Notes: generated from the letters alone by a model not told the origin. A stretch of 64,000 bases of DNA from Novosphingobium sp. (GCA_017744735.1 JAGIAR010000002.1:126599-190598); one strand, 5' to 3'. Counted from the stretch's first letter, positions 18,328 through 27,620 are shown. Numbers and translations are program-made.

Positions 18328-19389
18328 TCACACGAGCTGCGCGGCGCCCCTGCCGAGCTCGGCGAAATAGCGCGCGATCGCATCGGCCGCGCGGTCGGTC
18401 AGCGCGATGAAGGCGCGGCGGCGGTCCGCCTCGTCCTCCACCCGCTCGAGCAGCCCGGCGTCGCTCATCTGCCCGATCCAGCGCAGCGCGGTGGTCGGCG
18501 GCACGGCCGAGGCGATGCACAGCGAGGTCACCGACACGCGCTTGTGCTCCGCGCGGGCGGCGGTGAGATCGAGCAGCATGTCCCACGCCGGATCGGCGAA
18601 CAGGTCGCCGTCGAAGAAGCGTGCGCGCAACTGGCGCTGGCGAATGATCCGCCGCACCAGCCGCGGATCGGGCAGCGGCGGACGCACTGCGCGGCGCATC
18701 CGCTCTTCCCCGCTCTCGCCGGCCATGTTCTCGCTGGCCCCGCTCTCGCCGGTCCCGCTTTCGCCGGCCCCGCGAAAGCCCGGCGACGGCGATTCGAACC
18801 GCGGCGCCCCGGCCCGAGAGGTATCGCCAAGCCCGAGCCCGAAACGGTCGAGCCGCTTGGCGATCGCCTCGACCTGCTCGGTCAGGCGGAGCAGTTGGAG
18901 CCGGTCTTCCTCCGAAAGCTCGCGCAGGCGCAGGTTCGCGCCGCGCCCGACGGCCCGCCCGAGCGCGACCAGGCGTTCGGCCCGGCTGGCCTCGACCAAA
19001 ATCTGCGCGCCGGATTGGTCGAGGCAGGCGAACACATCGTCGAGTGCATCGACGCCGGTCGCCACCACCAGTTGCGCGGCGGCATCGGCCACCCGCATGT
19101 CGAGCCGCGCCAGCGCCGCAAGCCGCGCTGCATCGACCTGCGGGCAATCGACCAGCACCACATCGCCCAGCGCGATAGCATCGCCTTCCAACAGGGCCGC
19201 CAGATCGCCGCACTGCCCGACCCGCAGCCCTGCCGCCAGCGCGTCGTCGCGGATTTCTGCGCGCACATGCGGCCGGTCGGCGAAGATCGAAACCCCCAAT
19301 GGCGCGCGGGCGAAATCGTTCGCCGGCTGACGCAGCCGCGCGGCGCTCTGGCTCGCGGCCCGGTCTGCTGAATATTCCGCCTGCGTCAT
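18328..19389 (-). CDS. MarR-type winged-helix regulator with a receiver-like N-terminal region
   Basis: The 353-residue protein has three parts. Residues 30-150 alternate beta strands and helices (LGVSIFADRP, DVVLVDCPQ, AQLVVATGV) like a flavodoxin/receiver fold. A 40-residue linker contains a 5-residue GESG-type repeat. The C-terminus (from about residue 235) is a MarR-like winged helix: ARFFDGDLFADPAWDMLLDL, then TSLCIASAVPPTTALRWIGQ as the recognition region. It may be a pseudo-receiver regulator peculiar to sphingomonads. Its target is unknown. Confidence 0.75.
   Translation of the reverse strand: MTQAEYSADRAASQSAARLRQPANDFARAPLGVSIFADRPHVRAEIRDDALAAGLRVGQCGDLAALLEGDAIALGDVVLVDCPQVDAARLAALARLDMRVADAAAQLVVATGVDALDDVFACLDQSGAQILVEASRAERLVALGRAVGRGANLRLRELSEEDRLQLLRLTEQVEAIAKRLDRFGLGLGDTSRAGAPRFESPSPGFRGAGESGTGESGASENMAGESGEERMRRAVRPPLPDPRLVRRIIRQRQLRARFFDGDLFADPAWDMLLDLTAARAEHKRVSVTSLCIASAVPPTTALRWIGQMSDAGLLERVEDEADRRRAFIALTDRAADAIARYFAELGRGAAQLV
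18710..18769. repeat. Four tandem copies of a 15-bp unit inside the MarR-type gene
   Basis: Units at 18710-18724, 18725-18739, 18740-18754 and 18755-18769 follow the consensus CCGCTCTCGCCGGCC. On the coding strand they encode GESG-type pentapeptides in the linker between the two domains. The length is a multiple of three, so copy-number changes would keep the frame. Confidence 0.9.
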
Positions 19390-19457
19390 TCCGCGACTCC
19401 CGAAGAAATGCGCGAACAGGATGAGAACAAACAGGGATCAGGTCAAGTATATTTCCA

Positions 19458-19952
19458 TTATGGACGGATTTCGATCGGAGTTCCGTCGGGAATTGTCTGC
19501 CACAATTCTTCGATTTCGGAGTCCGACACCGCGATGCAGCCTGCGGTCCAGTCGCCCGGCACCCGGCCGAAGGGCAGGCTGTTGGGCTGGCCGTGGATGA
19601 AGATCGCGCCGCCGGGGCTGCGGCCGTAGCGCGCGGCGAAGGCGGTGTCGGCTTCGTCCGGATAGGACAGGTGCAGCGCCAGGTGGTAGGCGCTGTCCGG
19701 CTTGTGCCCGTCGATCGTGTAGCGGCCCTCGGGCGTGCGCTGGTCGCCCTCGAACTGCTTGCCGCCCGCGGGCGCACCGCCGAGCTGGATGCCGGTATAG
19801 GTCTTGAGCGGCCTGCCCTCGCGATAGAGCGTCAGCCTGCGCTCCGACTTGTCGACCACCACGAAATCCGCCTGCCCCTCGGGCGGCTCGCCCCTGCCCG
19901 CGCAGGACAGCAGCACGAGCGAGGGCACAAGGAGGTGGAGCAGGCGCTTCAT
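19458..19952 (-). CDS. L,D-transpeptidase (YkuD domain) lipoprotein or secreted protein
   Basis: The 164-residue protein begins with a lipobox-like signal (MKRLLHLLVPSLVLLSCAG). The YkuD catalytic region is complete: IFIHGQPNSLPFGRVPGDW then TAGCIAVSDSEIEELW, with the catalytic Cys in TAGC and its His in the HG motif. Such enzymes form 3-3 cross-links in peptidoglycan or attach proteins to it. I took the ATG of MKRLL because it gives a good signal peptide. Confidence 0.9.
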   Translation of the reverse strand: MKRLLHLLVPSLVLLSCAGRGEPPEGQADFVVVDKSERRLTLYREGRPLKTYTGIQLGGAPAGGKQFEGDQRTPEGRYTIDGHKPDSAYHLALHLSYPDEADTAFAARYGRSPGGAIFIHGQPNSLPFGRVPGDWTAGCIAVSDSEIEELWQTIPDGTPIEIRP

Positions 19953-20047
19953 CGCCGCCGCTGATAGCAAGCTTTTGCCGCCAAAGCTTGCCTCCGCGTC
20001 CGCGCTGTGATTTGAGATACCAAAACTTTCTACAATCGGAGAAACTC

Positions 20048-20554
20048 ATGGGACATGGATGCGGCAAGATGCTGGCGGCGGTGATGTCGGCCGCGCTGCT
20101 GGCGGCGCTGGCGGGCTGCAGCGGCGGCGGCGACAAGACGGCACAGCCGACGGAGCCTACCGCAGACGACCCGGTCAAGATCGTCGAGGCGTTCGACAAC
20201 ACGGTGATGCAGCACAAGGCGCGCGAAGCGGTCGCCAAATACGTCGCCGAGGACTTCATCGAACACGATCCGACCGTGAAGGGCGGAAACCGCGAGGGCC
20301 TGCTCGACTATATGGTCAAGGCCGGGTGGGACGAAGGCTCGAACCCCTTCCCCGAGATGAGGGACGTGGTCGACCGCCGCTTCGGCAGCGGCGAATACGT
20401 CGTCACCCAGCACCACATCTTCCAGGACAAGAACGACCGCGGCACGGTGTTCGTCGACACCTTCCGGGTCGTGAACGGAAAGATCGTCGAGCACTGGGAC
20501 GTCGCCCAGCCCGTCCCCGAAAAGACCAACGACAATCCGAATACGATGTGGTGA
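20048..20554 (+). CDS. SnoaL/NTF2-like lipoprotein
   Basis: The 168-residue protein has a signal with lipobox (SAALLAALAGC) and a SnoaL-type cone-shaped domain (KIVEAFDNTVMQHKAREAV, DFIEHDPTVKGG, VFVDTFRVVNGKIVEHWDV). Such domains occur in small isomerases and ligand-binding proteins; the conserved His in FIEHDP and the acidic residues match the family. The start ATG follows GGAGAAACTC. It converges on purA and ends one base before the purA stop. Confidence 0.85.
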   Translation: MGHGCGKMLAAVMSAALLAALAGCSGGGDKTAQPTEPTADDPVKIVEAFDNTVMQHKAREAVAKYVAEDFIEHDPTVKGGNREGLLDYMVKAGWDEGSNPFPEMRDVVDRRFGSGEYVVTQHHIFQDKNDRGTVFVDTFRVVNGKIVEHWDVAQPVPEKTNDNPNTMW

Positions 20555-21844
20555 TCAGTCCGCGAAGGGGTCGCGCACCAGAATCGTGTCGTCGCGCTCG
20601 GGGCTGGTGGAAACCAGCGCCACCGGCGTCTCGATCAGTTCCTGCACCCGCTGGATGTACTTGATCGCCTGCGCCGGAAGATCGGCCCAGCTGCGCGCGC
20701 CCGCGGTGGTGCCGCTCCAGCCGTCCATTTCCTCGTAGATCGGCTCGACCTGCGCCTGGTCGCCGGCATGGCTCGGAAAGTAGTCGAGCACCTTTCCGTT
20801 GAGGCGGTAGCCGGTACAGATCTTCACCGTCTCAAACCCGTCGAGCACGTCGAGCTTGGTCAGCGCGATGCCGGTGACGCCCGAGATCGCGCAGCTCTGG
20901 CGCACCAGCACCGCATCGAACCAGCCGCAGCGGCGCTTGCGCCCGGTGACGGTGCCGAACTCGTGGCCGCGCTCGCCCAGCCGCTGGCCGGTATCGTCCT
21001 CCAGCTCGGTCGGGAACGGGCCCGAACCGACCCGGGTGGTATAGGCCTTGACGATCCCGAGCACGAAGCCGGTGGCCGAGGGGCCGAGGCCCGAGCCCGA
21101 GGCGGCGGTGCCGCTGACCGTGTTCGAGCTGGTGACGAAGGGATAGGTGCCGTGATCGACGTCGAGCAGCACGCCCTGCGCGCCTTCGAACAGGATTCGC
21201 GCCCCGGCCTTCTTGACCTTGTTCAGCCGGCTCCACACCGGCTCGGCATATTGCAGCACGAAGGGCGCGATGTCCTTCAGCGCCGCGACCAGCGCCGCCC
21301 GGTCGACCGGCGCTTCGCCGAAGCCGGCGCGCAGCGCATCGTGATGCGCGCACAGGCGGTCGAGCTGCGCATCCAGCGCATCGAGATGGGCGAGATCGCA
21401 CACCCGGATCGCGCGGCGGCCGACCTTGTCCTCGTAGGCCGGGCCGATCCCGCGCCCGGTCGTGCCGATCTTGCCCGCGCCGGCGGCGGCTTCGCGCATC
21501 CCGTCGAGCTGGCCGTGGATCGGCAGGATCAGCGGGCAATTGTCCGCGATCGCGAAATTGTCCTTGGTGATCGAGACGCCCTGCCCTTCGAGCTTCTCGA
21601 TCTCGGCCTTGAGCGCCCAGGGATCGAGCACCACGCCGTTGCCGATGATCGACAGCGTGCCGGTGACGATGCCGGAGGGCAGCAGGCTGAGCTTGTAGGT
21701 GGTGTTGCCGACCACCAGCGTATGGCCCGCGTTGTGCCCGCCCTGGAAGCGGACCACGGCGTCGGCGCGGCTGGCCAGCCAGTCGACGATCTTGCCCTTG
21801 CCTTCATCGCCCCATTGGGCGCCGATCACGGTGACGTTGGCCAA
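20555..21844 (-). CDS. purA: Adenylosuccinate synthetase
   Basis: GTP-dependent first step from IMP to AMP. The 429-residue protein is full length and starts [20 protein letters not shown] with the P-loop GDEGKGK and the catalytic Asp13/His41 (GHNAGHT). [14 protein letters not shown] and the C-terminal base-recognition TKLDVLDG are present. In many relatives hisZ lies next to it; here two accessory genes on the other strand separate them. Confidence 0.97.
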   Translation of the reverse strand: MANVTVIGAQWGDEGKGKIVDWLASRADAVVRFQGGHNAGHTLVVGNTTYKLSLLPSGIVTGTLSIIGNGVVLDPWALKAEIEKLEGQGVSITKDNFAIADNCPLILPIHGQLDGMREAAAGAGKIGTTGRGIGPAYEDKVGRRAIRVCDLAHLDALDAQLDRLCAHHDALRAGFGEAPVDRAALVAALKDIAPFVLQYAEPVWSRLNKVKKAGARILFEGAQGVLLDVDHGTYPFVTSSNTVSGTAASGSGLGPSATGFVLGIVKAYTTRVGSGPFPTELEDDTGQRLGERGHEFGTVTGRKRRCGWFDAVLVRQSCAISGVTGIALTKLDVLDGFETVKICTGYRLNGKVLDYFPSHAGDQAQVEPIYEEMDGWSGTTAGARSWADLPAQAIKYIQRVQELIETPVALVSTSPERDDTILVRDPFAD

Positions 21845-22020
21845 GCAGATTTCCTTCTTCGCGGGCGCGATGCAAACCGCGCGGCCCTAGGCGTGTCGGC
21901 GCGGGAGGGCAAGGCTGGGTTAAGGCAAAACGGGCGACAAAGTGCGACGTTTCGCGACTGGCCTTGCGACCGGGCAGGCCTATCCTGGACACACCCGGGG
22001 GCGGGAAAGGACTTGAAGCC

Positions 22021-22908
22021 ATGTATTTCGTAGCCCTCGCCTCCAGCCTCCTGTTCGCCTCGAGCCTGACCCTGACCTTCGCCGATGCGGCGGCCGGCAG
22101 CGAGATTGCGCGCGCCGCGGAAGGTGAGAAGCAGACCCTCGGCTACGGCAGCGACCGGGCCCAGAGCCTGGACTTCTGGCGCGCCGACAAGGCGCGGGGA
22201 CCGGCTCCGCTGGTGCTGTTCGTCCACGGTGGCGGGTGGACGCGCGGCAGCAAGGACAATGCAACCGGCCGCGACAAGGCGCCCCACTATACCGCCGAGG
22301 GCTATAATTTCGCCTCGATCAACTATCGCCTCGTGCCCGACGCGACGGTCGAGCAGGAGGCGCAGGACGTCGCCGATGCGGTGGCTTCGCTGGTGAAGCG
22401 AGCCGATGCGCTGGGGATCGATCGCCACCGGATCGTGCTGATGGGCCATTCGGCCGGGGCGCATCTGGTCGCGCTGGTCGGCACCGATCCGCGCTACCTC
22501 AGGGCCGCCGGGCTGAGCGAGAGCGACATCGCCGGGATCGTCCCGATCGACGGCGCCGCCTACGATGTCGCGGCGCAGATGCAGGCGCATGCGGGGCCGT
22601 GGATCAGCACCATGTACGGCAACGCCTTCGGCACCGATCCGGCCCGCCAGCGCGCGCTTTCGCCCACGCTGCAGGCAGCCGCGCCCAACGCGCCCGCGTT
22701 CCTGATCCTCCACGTCCAGCGGCCCGACGGGATCGAACAGAGCGAAGCCCTTGCGGCGGCCTTGCGCAAGGGCGGCACGCCGGTCGAGATCGAGGGCTTC
22801 CCCGGCACCGGCCTGCGCGGCCACATGACCATCAACCGCCGGCTCGGCGATCCGGACTATGCGGCGACCGGGGTGGTCGATGCGTGGCTGAAGAAGGTTT
22901 TTGCGTAG
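22021..22908 (+). CDS. Secreted alpha/beta-hydrolase (esterase/lipase, BD-FAE-like)
   Basis: The 295-residue protein has a signal peptide (YFVALASSLLFASSLTLTF) and the hormone-sensitive-lipase-like features LFVHGGGWTRGSKDN (oxyanion hole) and GHSAGAHLVALVG with the nucleophile Ser. A late His in RGHMTINRRLGD completes a likely triad. It resembles esterases that act on acetyl- or feruloyl-type esters, but the substrate cannot be told. A second, distant relative lies at 53427-54347. Confidence 0.85.
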   Translation: MYFVALASSLLFASSLTLTFADAAAGSEIARAAEGEKQTLGYGSDRAQSLDFWRADKARGPAPLVLFVHGGGWTRGSKDNATGRDKAPHYTAEGYNFASINYRLVPDATVEQEAQDVADAVASLVKRADALGIDRHRIVLMGHSAGAHLVALVGTDPRYLRAAGLSESDIAGIVPIDGAAYDVAAQMQAHAGPWISTMYGNAFGTDPARQRALSPTLQAAAPNAPAFLILHVQRPDGIEQSEALAAALRKGGTPVEIEGFPGTGLRGHMTINRRLGDPDYAATGVVDAWLKKVFA

Positions 22909-22950
22909 CATTTTGTGGTAGGCTTCACTCGCGTGAATAAGGAGACGGGG

Positions 22951-23553
22951 ATGCACGACCTGCTGGTAAACCTTCCGCAGCCTTGTTCCGAGAAATGGGA
23001 CGATATGGCGCCCAAAGGCTGCAACCGATTTTGCGCGCAATGCTCCACGACAATCCACGACTTTGCAAATTACACCTTCGAAGAAGCCGAGGCCTTGTTG
23101 TCATCGCCAGAACCGGTCTGCGTCCGAGCGCAACTGGGCAACGACCGCACGGTTGCCCTACGCCCTAGCGGTAACGGGAAGCTGCGGCGGATCGTCGTCG
23201 CGGCAAGCGCGTCAATCGGCATGATAGCGATGAGCAGTGCGGCTATCGCTGCCAAGACCGGCCCCGAAGGCGTCATCGCCGGAATGGTGTATTCGGCCGA
23301 CCCCAAGACAAGGGTAACCGCTATTGCCGCCGATGGCACTCGCTACGAGGTAACCACGGATCGCAAGGGACGCTACAGGATAAAACACCTGCCACTGGGT
23401 ACTTACGAGCTCGAATTCTCGTCGGGCGAAACCGTCTGGAAAGAAGCGGCGGCAGTGGTCAAGGACGAGAAGATTACCTACGTCAACACAGGCAATCCGG
23501 ATGCCCCAATCATTGTCGGAGTGATGTCACGGGCCGGCGACGATTACACCTGA
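22951..23553 (+). CDS. Cys-motif plus carboxypeptidase-regulatory-like membrane protein
   Basis: The 200-residue protein starts with a Cys-rich stretch, PCSEKWDDMAPKGCNRFC then AQCSTTIHDF, whose four Cys could bind zinc or form an iron-sulfur-like knuckle. A single hydrophobic helix follows (about residues 85-105, IVVAASASIGMIAMSSAAIA). The C-terminus (VIAGMVYSADPKTRVTAIAA, GRYRIKHLPLGTYELEFSS) is a CarboxypepD_reg/SpaA-like beta sandwich. The base composition is clearly less GC-rich than the neighbours, a sign of transfer. The start ATG follows GGAGACGGGG. The function is unknown. Confidence 0.75.
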   Translation: MHDLLVNLPQPCSEKWDDMAPKGCNRFCAQCSTTIHDFANYTFEEAEALLSSPEPVCVRAQLGNDRTVALRPSGNGKLRRIVVAASASIGMIAMSSAAIAAKTGPEGVIAGMVYSADPKTRVTAIAADGTRYEVTTDRKGRYRIKHLPLGTYELEFSSGETVWKEAAAVVKDEKITYVNTGNPDAPIIVGVMSRAGDDYT

Positions 23554-23577
23554 CGGGCAAGCTGATTGCCCGGTCTG

Positions 23578-24693
23578 TCAAAGCACCTTGGCAGCCCCGC
23601 CCTCAAGTATATGTGTACACCCAAGCGCAGCCGCATCGTCCGCCTCGGACAGCGCGGCGATCGTGCGCCAGCCTTCCGCGCGCAGCTTCGCCGCCGCCGC
23701 CGCGTCGTGCCCCAGCGGCAGGAACACCGCCTCGCGCGCCTCGGAAGCGCTGGCGGCATCGATCAGCGGGTCGGGGTAGAGCGAGAAGCCGATCGCGGGC
23801 TCGCCCGAGGCCTCGTCGCTGATGTGATAGGTGCCGCCGCGGCCGAGCGCGCCGCGCACGCCCTCGGCATAGATCGTGAACCCGAACCAGCTCTGGTACT
23901 CGAAGCCGTGGCGTTCGGACGGGTCGAGCGTCAGCCGCGCGGCGCCGTTCACCTTGGCGGCGATTTCGCGCAGGCCCGCGATGCGGCTGGCGAGCGCGCC
24001 CCCGGCATCGACCGCGGCGAGCTTTTCGATCGCCTCGTCGAACGGACCGGTGGCGTAGAGCAGCGGCAGGTAGGCCTCGCCGCCGGCATCCTTGAGCCCG
24101 CCCGCATCCTTCGCGTCGAGTTCGCGGCGCACCGCCTCGATGCTGCCCGGCGCGAGCGGCAGCGCCTTTGCGGCCAGCGTGTCGACCAGGTCGGGCAAAG
24201 TGAAATCGACCGAGATTCCGGTCGCCCCGGCGGCCTTGACCGCCTCGATCGCCATGCTGACGATCTCGCCCGCGGCGGCGACGCTGTCGCTGCCGATCAG
24301 TTCGGCGCCCACCTGCAGCCGTTCGCGCCGCGGATCGAGCGCATCGGCGACGATGGTGACCACCTGCCCCGAATAGGCCAGCCGCAGCGGACGCGGCGCG
24401 CCGGCCAGCCCGGTTTCGGCGATCCGGCCGATCTGCGGGGTGATGTCGCTCCTCAGCGCCAGCATCCGCAAGGATCCCGGATCGACGAAGCGGAACATCC
24501 GCCGCGACCGGATCCCGGCCATGCGCGCGGCGAGCGAGCGTTCGAATTCGATCAGCGGCGGGCGGGCGCGGTCGTAGCCATGCGCGTCCATCACATCGAG
24601 GATCGCGCGCATGATGCGCGTCGCGGCCCCCGCGCCCTGCGGCAGCCGGTCTTCCAGCCCAACGGGCAGCAGGTCGCGGTCGGTATCGTTCAT
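23578..24693 (-). CDS. hisZ: ATP phosphoribosyltransferase regulatory subunit
   Basis: HisZ is a catalytically inactive histidyl-tRNA-synthetase relative that binds short HisG and allows histidine feedback. The 371-residue protein has class II motifs (motif 2-like FRFVDPGSLRMLALRSDITP, ERLQVGAELIGS), and its C-terminal part lacks an anticodon-binding domain. The start is the ATG of MNDTDRDLLPVGLEDRLP. It lies downstream of serA, separated by a palindrome, and serves histidine synthesis; hisG is not in the window. Confidence 0.93.
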   Translation of the reverse strand: MNDTDRDLLPVGLEDRLPQGAGAATRIMRAILDVMDAHGYDRARPPLIEFERSLAARMAGIRSRRMFRFVDPGSLRMLALRSDITPQIGRIAETGLAGAPRPLRLAYSGQVVTIVADALDPRRERLQVGAELIGSDSVAAAGEIVSMAIEAVKAAGATGISVDFTLPDLVDTLAAKALPLAPGSIEAVRRELDAKDAGGLKDAGGEAYLPLLYATGPFDEAIEKLAAVDAGGALASRIAGLREIAAKVNGAARLTLDPSERHGFEYQSWFGFTIYAEGVRGALGRGGTYHISDEASGEPAIGFSLYPDPLIDAASASEAREAVFLPLGHDAAAAAKLRAEGWRTIAALSEADDAAALGCTHILEGGAAKVL

Positions 24694-24713
24694 GCGCGGC
24701 CCTATCCCCTGTT

Positions 24714-24741
24714 CGTCATCCCGGCGCAAGCCGGGATGACG
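24714..24741. repeat. Perfect 12-bp stem-loop with GCAA tetraloop between serA and hisZ
   Basis: CGTCATCCCGGC (24714-24725) and its exact complement GCCGGGATGACG (24730-24741) enclose GCAA, giving a GNRA-type hairpin on the plus strand. It is a member of the CGTCATCC repeat family dispersed in this genome. It could terminate or protect the serA-hisZ transcript. Confidence 0.85.
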
Positions 24742-24753
24742 ATAGGACGGTTG

Positions 24754-26337
24754 TCAGAACGCGAGCGCCATCACCCGCTTCACGCCCGGCAGGGCGCGGG
24801 CGGCTTCGAGCACGTCGGCCGGAACCGGGCTGTCGACCGAGAGCAGCAGCACCGCTTCCCCGCCCGCTTCGCGGCGGCCGAGGTTGAAAGTGCCGATGTT
24901 GATCGCGTTTTCGCCCAGCAGCGTGCCGATGCGGCCGATAAAGCCCGGCGCGTCCTCGTTGACGATGTAGAGCATGTGCCCGGCCAGCTCGGCCTCGACC
25001 TTGATGCCGAACAGTTCGACCAGCCGCGGCTCGGCATTGCTGAACAGCGTGCCGGCCACCGACCGCTCGCCGGCGTCGGTCTTCACCGAGACGCGCACCA
25101 GCGTGTGGTAGTCGCCGGTGCGCTCGGTCTTCACTTCGCGCACTTCGACGCCGCGTTCCTTGGCCAGGAACGGCGCGTTGACCATGTTCACGCTGTCCGA
25201 CTGGACCCGCAGGAAGCCCGAGAGCACCGCGGCGACCATCGGCTTGATGTTCAGCTCGGCAGCAGCGCCTTCGGCATGGATCGAGATCCGCGGGACCGAA
25301 CCGGTGGTCAGCTGGCCGACCAGCGAGCCGAGCTTTTCGGCAAGGTCCATGTAGGGGCGCAGCTTCGGCGCTTCTTCGGCCGAGAGGCTCGGCACGTTGA
25401 GCGCGTTGGTCACGCCGCCGGTGACGAGATAGTCCGAAAGCTGTTCGGCCACCTGCAGCGCGACGTTGACCTGCGCTTCGTTGGTCGAGGCGCCGAGGTG
25501 CGGGGTCGAGATGAAGTTCGGGGTGCCGAACAGCGGCGATTCCTTCGCCGGCTCGGTCACGAACACGTCGAGCGCCGCGCCCGCGATATGGCCGCTGTCG
25601 AGGCCTTCCTTGAGCGCCGCCTCGTCGATCAGCCCGCCGCGCGCGCAGTTGATGATCCGTACCCCCTGCTTGGTCTTGGCGAGGTTCTCGGCCGACAGGA
25701 TGTTGCGGGTCTGGTCGGTCAGCGGGGTGTGCAGCGTGATGAAGTCCGCCCGGGCGAGGAGCTCGTCGAGCTCGACCTTCTCGATCCCCAATTCCACCGC
25801 GCGTTCCGGCGAGAGGAACGGATCGTAGGCGACGACCTTCATCTTGAGGCCGAGCGCGCGGTCGGCGACGATCGAGCCGATGTTGCCGGCCCCGATCAGG
25901 CCAAGCGTCTTGGCGGTCAGCTCGACGCCCATGAAGCGGTTCTTTTCCCACTTGCCGGCCTGGGTCGAGGCGTCGGCCTCGGGCAGCTGGCGGGCGAGCG
26001 CGAACATCAGCGCGATCGCGTGCTCGGCGGTGGTGATCGAGTTGCCGAACGGGGTGTTCATCACCACCACGCCCTTCGACGAGGCGTAGGGAATGTCGAC
26101 ATTGTCGACGCCGATGCCGGCGCGGCCGATCACCTTGAGATTGGTCGCCGCGTCGAGGATCTCCTTGGTCACCTTGGTCGAGCTGCGGATCGCGAGGCCG
26201 TCGTACTGGCCGATGATTTCCTTGAGCTCTTCCGGGGTCTTGCCGGTGATCACGTCGACGTCGCAGCCGCGCTCTTCGAAGATGCGGGCGGCATTGGGGT
26301 CCATCTTGTCCGAAATGAGGACTTTGGGCTTGGTCAT
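24754..26337 (-). CDS. serA: D-3-phosphoglycerate dehydrogenase
   Basis: First enzyme of serine synthesis, oxidising 3-phosphoglycerate. The 527-residue protein is the long type: NAD-binding domain with GLIGAGNIGSIVADRALGLK, catalytic Arg in INCARGGLIDE, His in TPHLGAST, then an intervening ASB domain and a C-terminal ACT domain (about residues 450-527) for serine feedback. I took the ATG of MTKPKVLISDKMD. serC lies upstream on the same strand, so the pair works in sequence. Confidence 0.97.
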   Translation of the reverse strand: MTKPKVLISDKMDPNAARIFEERGCDVDVITGKTPEELKEIIGQYDGLAIRSSTKVTKEILDAATNLKVIGRAGIGVDNVDIPYASSKGVVVMNTPFGNSITTAEHAIALMFALARQLPEADASTQAGKWEKNRFMGVELTAKTLGLIGAGNIGSIVADRALGLKMKVVAYDPFLSPERAVELGIEKVELDELLARADFITLHTPLTDQTRNILSAENLAKTKQGVRIINCARGGLIDEAALKEGLDSGHIAGAALDVFVTEPAKESPLFGTPNFISTPHLGASTNEAQVNVALQVAEQLSDYLVTGGVTNALNVPSLSAEEAPKLRPYMDLAEKLGSLVGQLTTGSVPRISIHAEGAAAELNIKPMVAAVLSGFLRVQSDSVNMVNAPFLAKERGVEVREVKTERTGDYHTLVRVSVKTDAGERSVAGTLFSNAEPRLVELFGIKVEAELAGHMLYIVNEDAPGFIGRIGTLLGENAINIGTFNLGRREAGGEAVLLLSVDSPVPADVLEAARALPGVKRVMALAF

Positions 26338-26345
26338 GACTTGCT

Positions 26346-26470
26346 CCCTCACCCCCTTCAGGGGGAGAGGGCCGGGGAGAGGGGGAATGCCGTCACCCGG
26401 CCCTGATGTTTGTAGAAATCGGAGAGGGTAGCCCCCTCTCCCAACCCTCTCCCCCTGAAGGGGGTGAGGG
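26346..26470. repeat. 26-bp inverted repeat flanking the serC-serA spacer
   Basis: Arms at 26346-26371 and 26445-26470 are exact reverse complements around CCTGAAGGGGG-type sequence. Each arm is internally palindromic (CCCCCTT-CAGGGGG). A second nested pair, CCGGGGAGAGGGGG and CCCCCTCTCCC, lies inside. This CCCTCAC/CCCCTGA-rich element fills the spacer between serC and serA and could act as an attenuator or a mobile-repeat remnant. Confidence 0.85.
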
Positions 26471-26477
26471 CTTTCAA

Positions 26478-27620
26478 TTACGCAGCCGCGAGCGCGGCCT
26501 TGGTCTCGGCATAGGCCCAGTCGAGCCACGGGCCGAGCGCCTCGATGTCGGCGGTGTCGACCGTGGCGCCGCACCAGATGCGCAGGCCCGGAGGGGCATC
26601 GCGGTATCCGGCGACGTCGTAGGCCGCGCCTTCCTTCTCGAGCAGGCCAGCGAACTTCTTGATGAAGTCGGCGTCGGCGCCTTCGACGGTCAGGCAGACC
26701 GAGGTGCGCGAGCGGATGCCCTTGTCTTCGGCGAGATGGCCGAGCCAGTCGCGGTGGGCGACGATCTTGTCGAGCGCCGCGGCATTGGCGTCGCTGCGCG
26801 CCTTGAGACCTTCGAGGCCGCCGACCGACTTCGCCCATTCGAGCGCCCAGATCGCATCCTCGACCGCGAGCATCGACGGGGTGTTGATCGTCTCGCCCTT
26901 GAACACGCCCTCTGCGAGCGCGCCCTTGGACATCAGGCGGAACACCTTCGGCAGCGGCCAGCTGGGAGTGTATTCCTCCAGCCGCTGGACCGCGCGGGGG
27001 CCGAGGATCAGCACGCCGTGGCCGCCCTCGCCGCCGAGCACCTTCTGCCACGAGAAGGTCGCGACATCGATCTTGTCCCACGGAATGTCGTAGGCGAACA
27101 CCGCGCTGGTCGCGTCGGCGAAGCTGAGGCCCTCGCGGTCGTCGGGGATCCATTCGCCATCGGGCACGCGCACGCCCGAGGTGGTGCCGTTCCAGGTGAA
27201 CAGCACGTCGTCGGTCCAGTCGACCTTGTCGAGATCCGGGAGCTGGCCGTAATCGGCGCGCATCACATTGGCTTCGATCTTGAGCTGCTTGACCGCATCG
27301 GTGACCCAACCTTCACCGAAGCTTTCCCAGGCGAGCGCGGTCACGCCGCGCGCACCGAGCATGGTCCACATCGCCATCTCGAACGCGCCGGTGTCGGAAC
27401 CGGGCACGATGCCGATGCGGTGGGTGTCGGGCAGCTGCAGCAATTCGCGCATCAGCTGGATGCTGTAACCGAGCCGGTCCTTGCCGATCTTCGCGCGATG
27501 CGAGCGGCCGAGCGATTCGGTGGCGAGTTTGGCGGGGGAATATCCCGGCGGCTTGGCGCAGGGACCGGAAGAAAAGAACGGACGCGCAGGCTTGCCCTGC
27601 GGCTTCACTGATTCAGTCAT
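26478..27620 (-). CDS. serC: Phosphoserine aminotransferase
   Basis: PLP enzyme that makes 3-phosphoserine from 3-phosphohydroxypyruvate and glutamate. The 380-residue protein has the alphaproteobacterial-type N-terminus (PARPFFSSGPCAKPPGYSPA) and the PLP lysine in [16 protein letters not shown]. The ATG has a strong ribosome-binding site (AAGGAGAGT) upstream. serA follows after the inverted-repeat spacer. Confidence 0.95.
   Translation of the reverse strand: MTESVKPQGKPARPFFSSGPCAKPPGYSPAKLATESLGRSHRAKIGKDRLGYSIQLMRELLQLPDTHRIGIVPGSDTGAFEMAMWTMLGARGVTALAWESFGEGWVTDAVKQLKIEANVMRADYGQLPDLDKVDWTDDVLFTWNGTTSGVRVPDGEWIPDDREGLSFADATSAVFAYDIPWDKIDVATFSWQKVLGGEGGHGVLILGPRAVQRLEEYTPSWPLPKVFRLMSKGALAEGVFKGETINTPSMLAVEDAIWALEWAKSVGGLEGLKARSDANAAALDKIVAHRDWLGHLAEDKGIRSRTSVCLTVEGADADFIKKFAGLLEKEGAAYDVAGYRDAPPGLRIWCGATVDTADIEALGPWLDWAYAETKAALAAA

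Noticed and set aside
19438-20259. Long frame joining the transpeptidase region with the SnoaL-like gene's complement
   Set aside because: It is low-complexity Arg/Gly-rich and lacks domain features; the L,D-transpeptidase motifs are in the other frame.
24716-25951. 411-codon minus-strand frame inside serA
   Set aside because: It is an Arg/Asp-rich shadow in another frame of serA; the serA motifs are all in the chosen frame.
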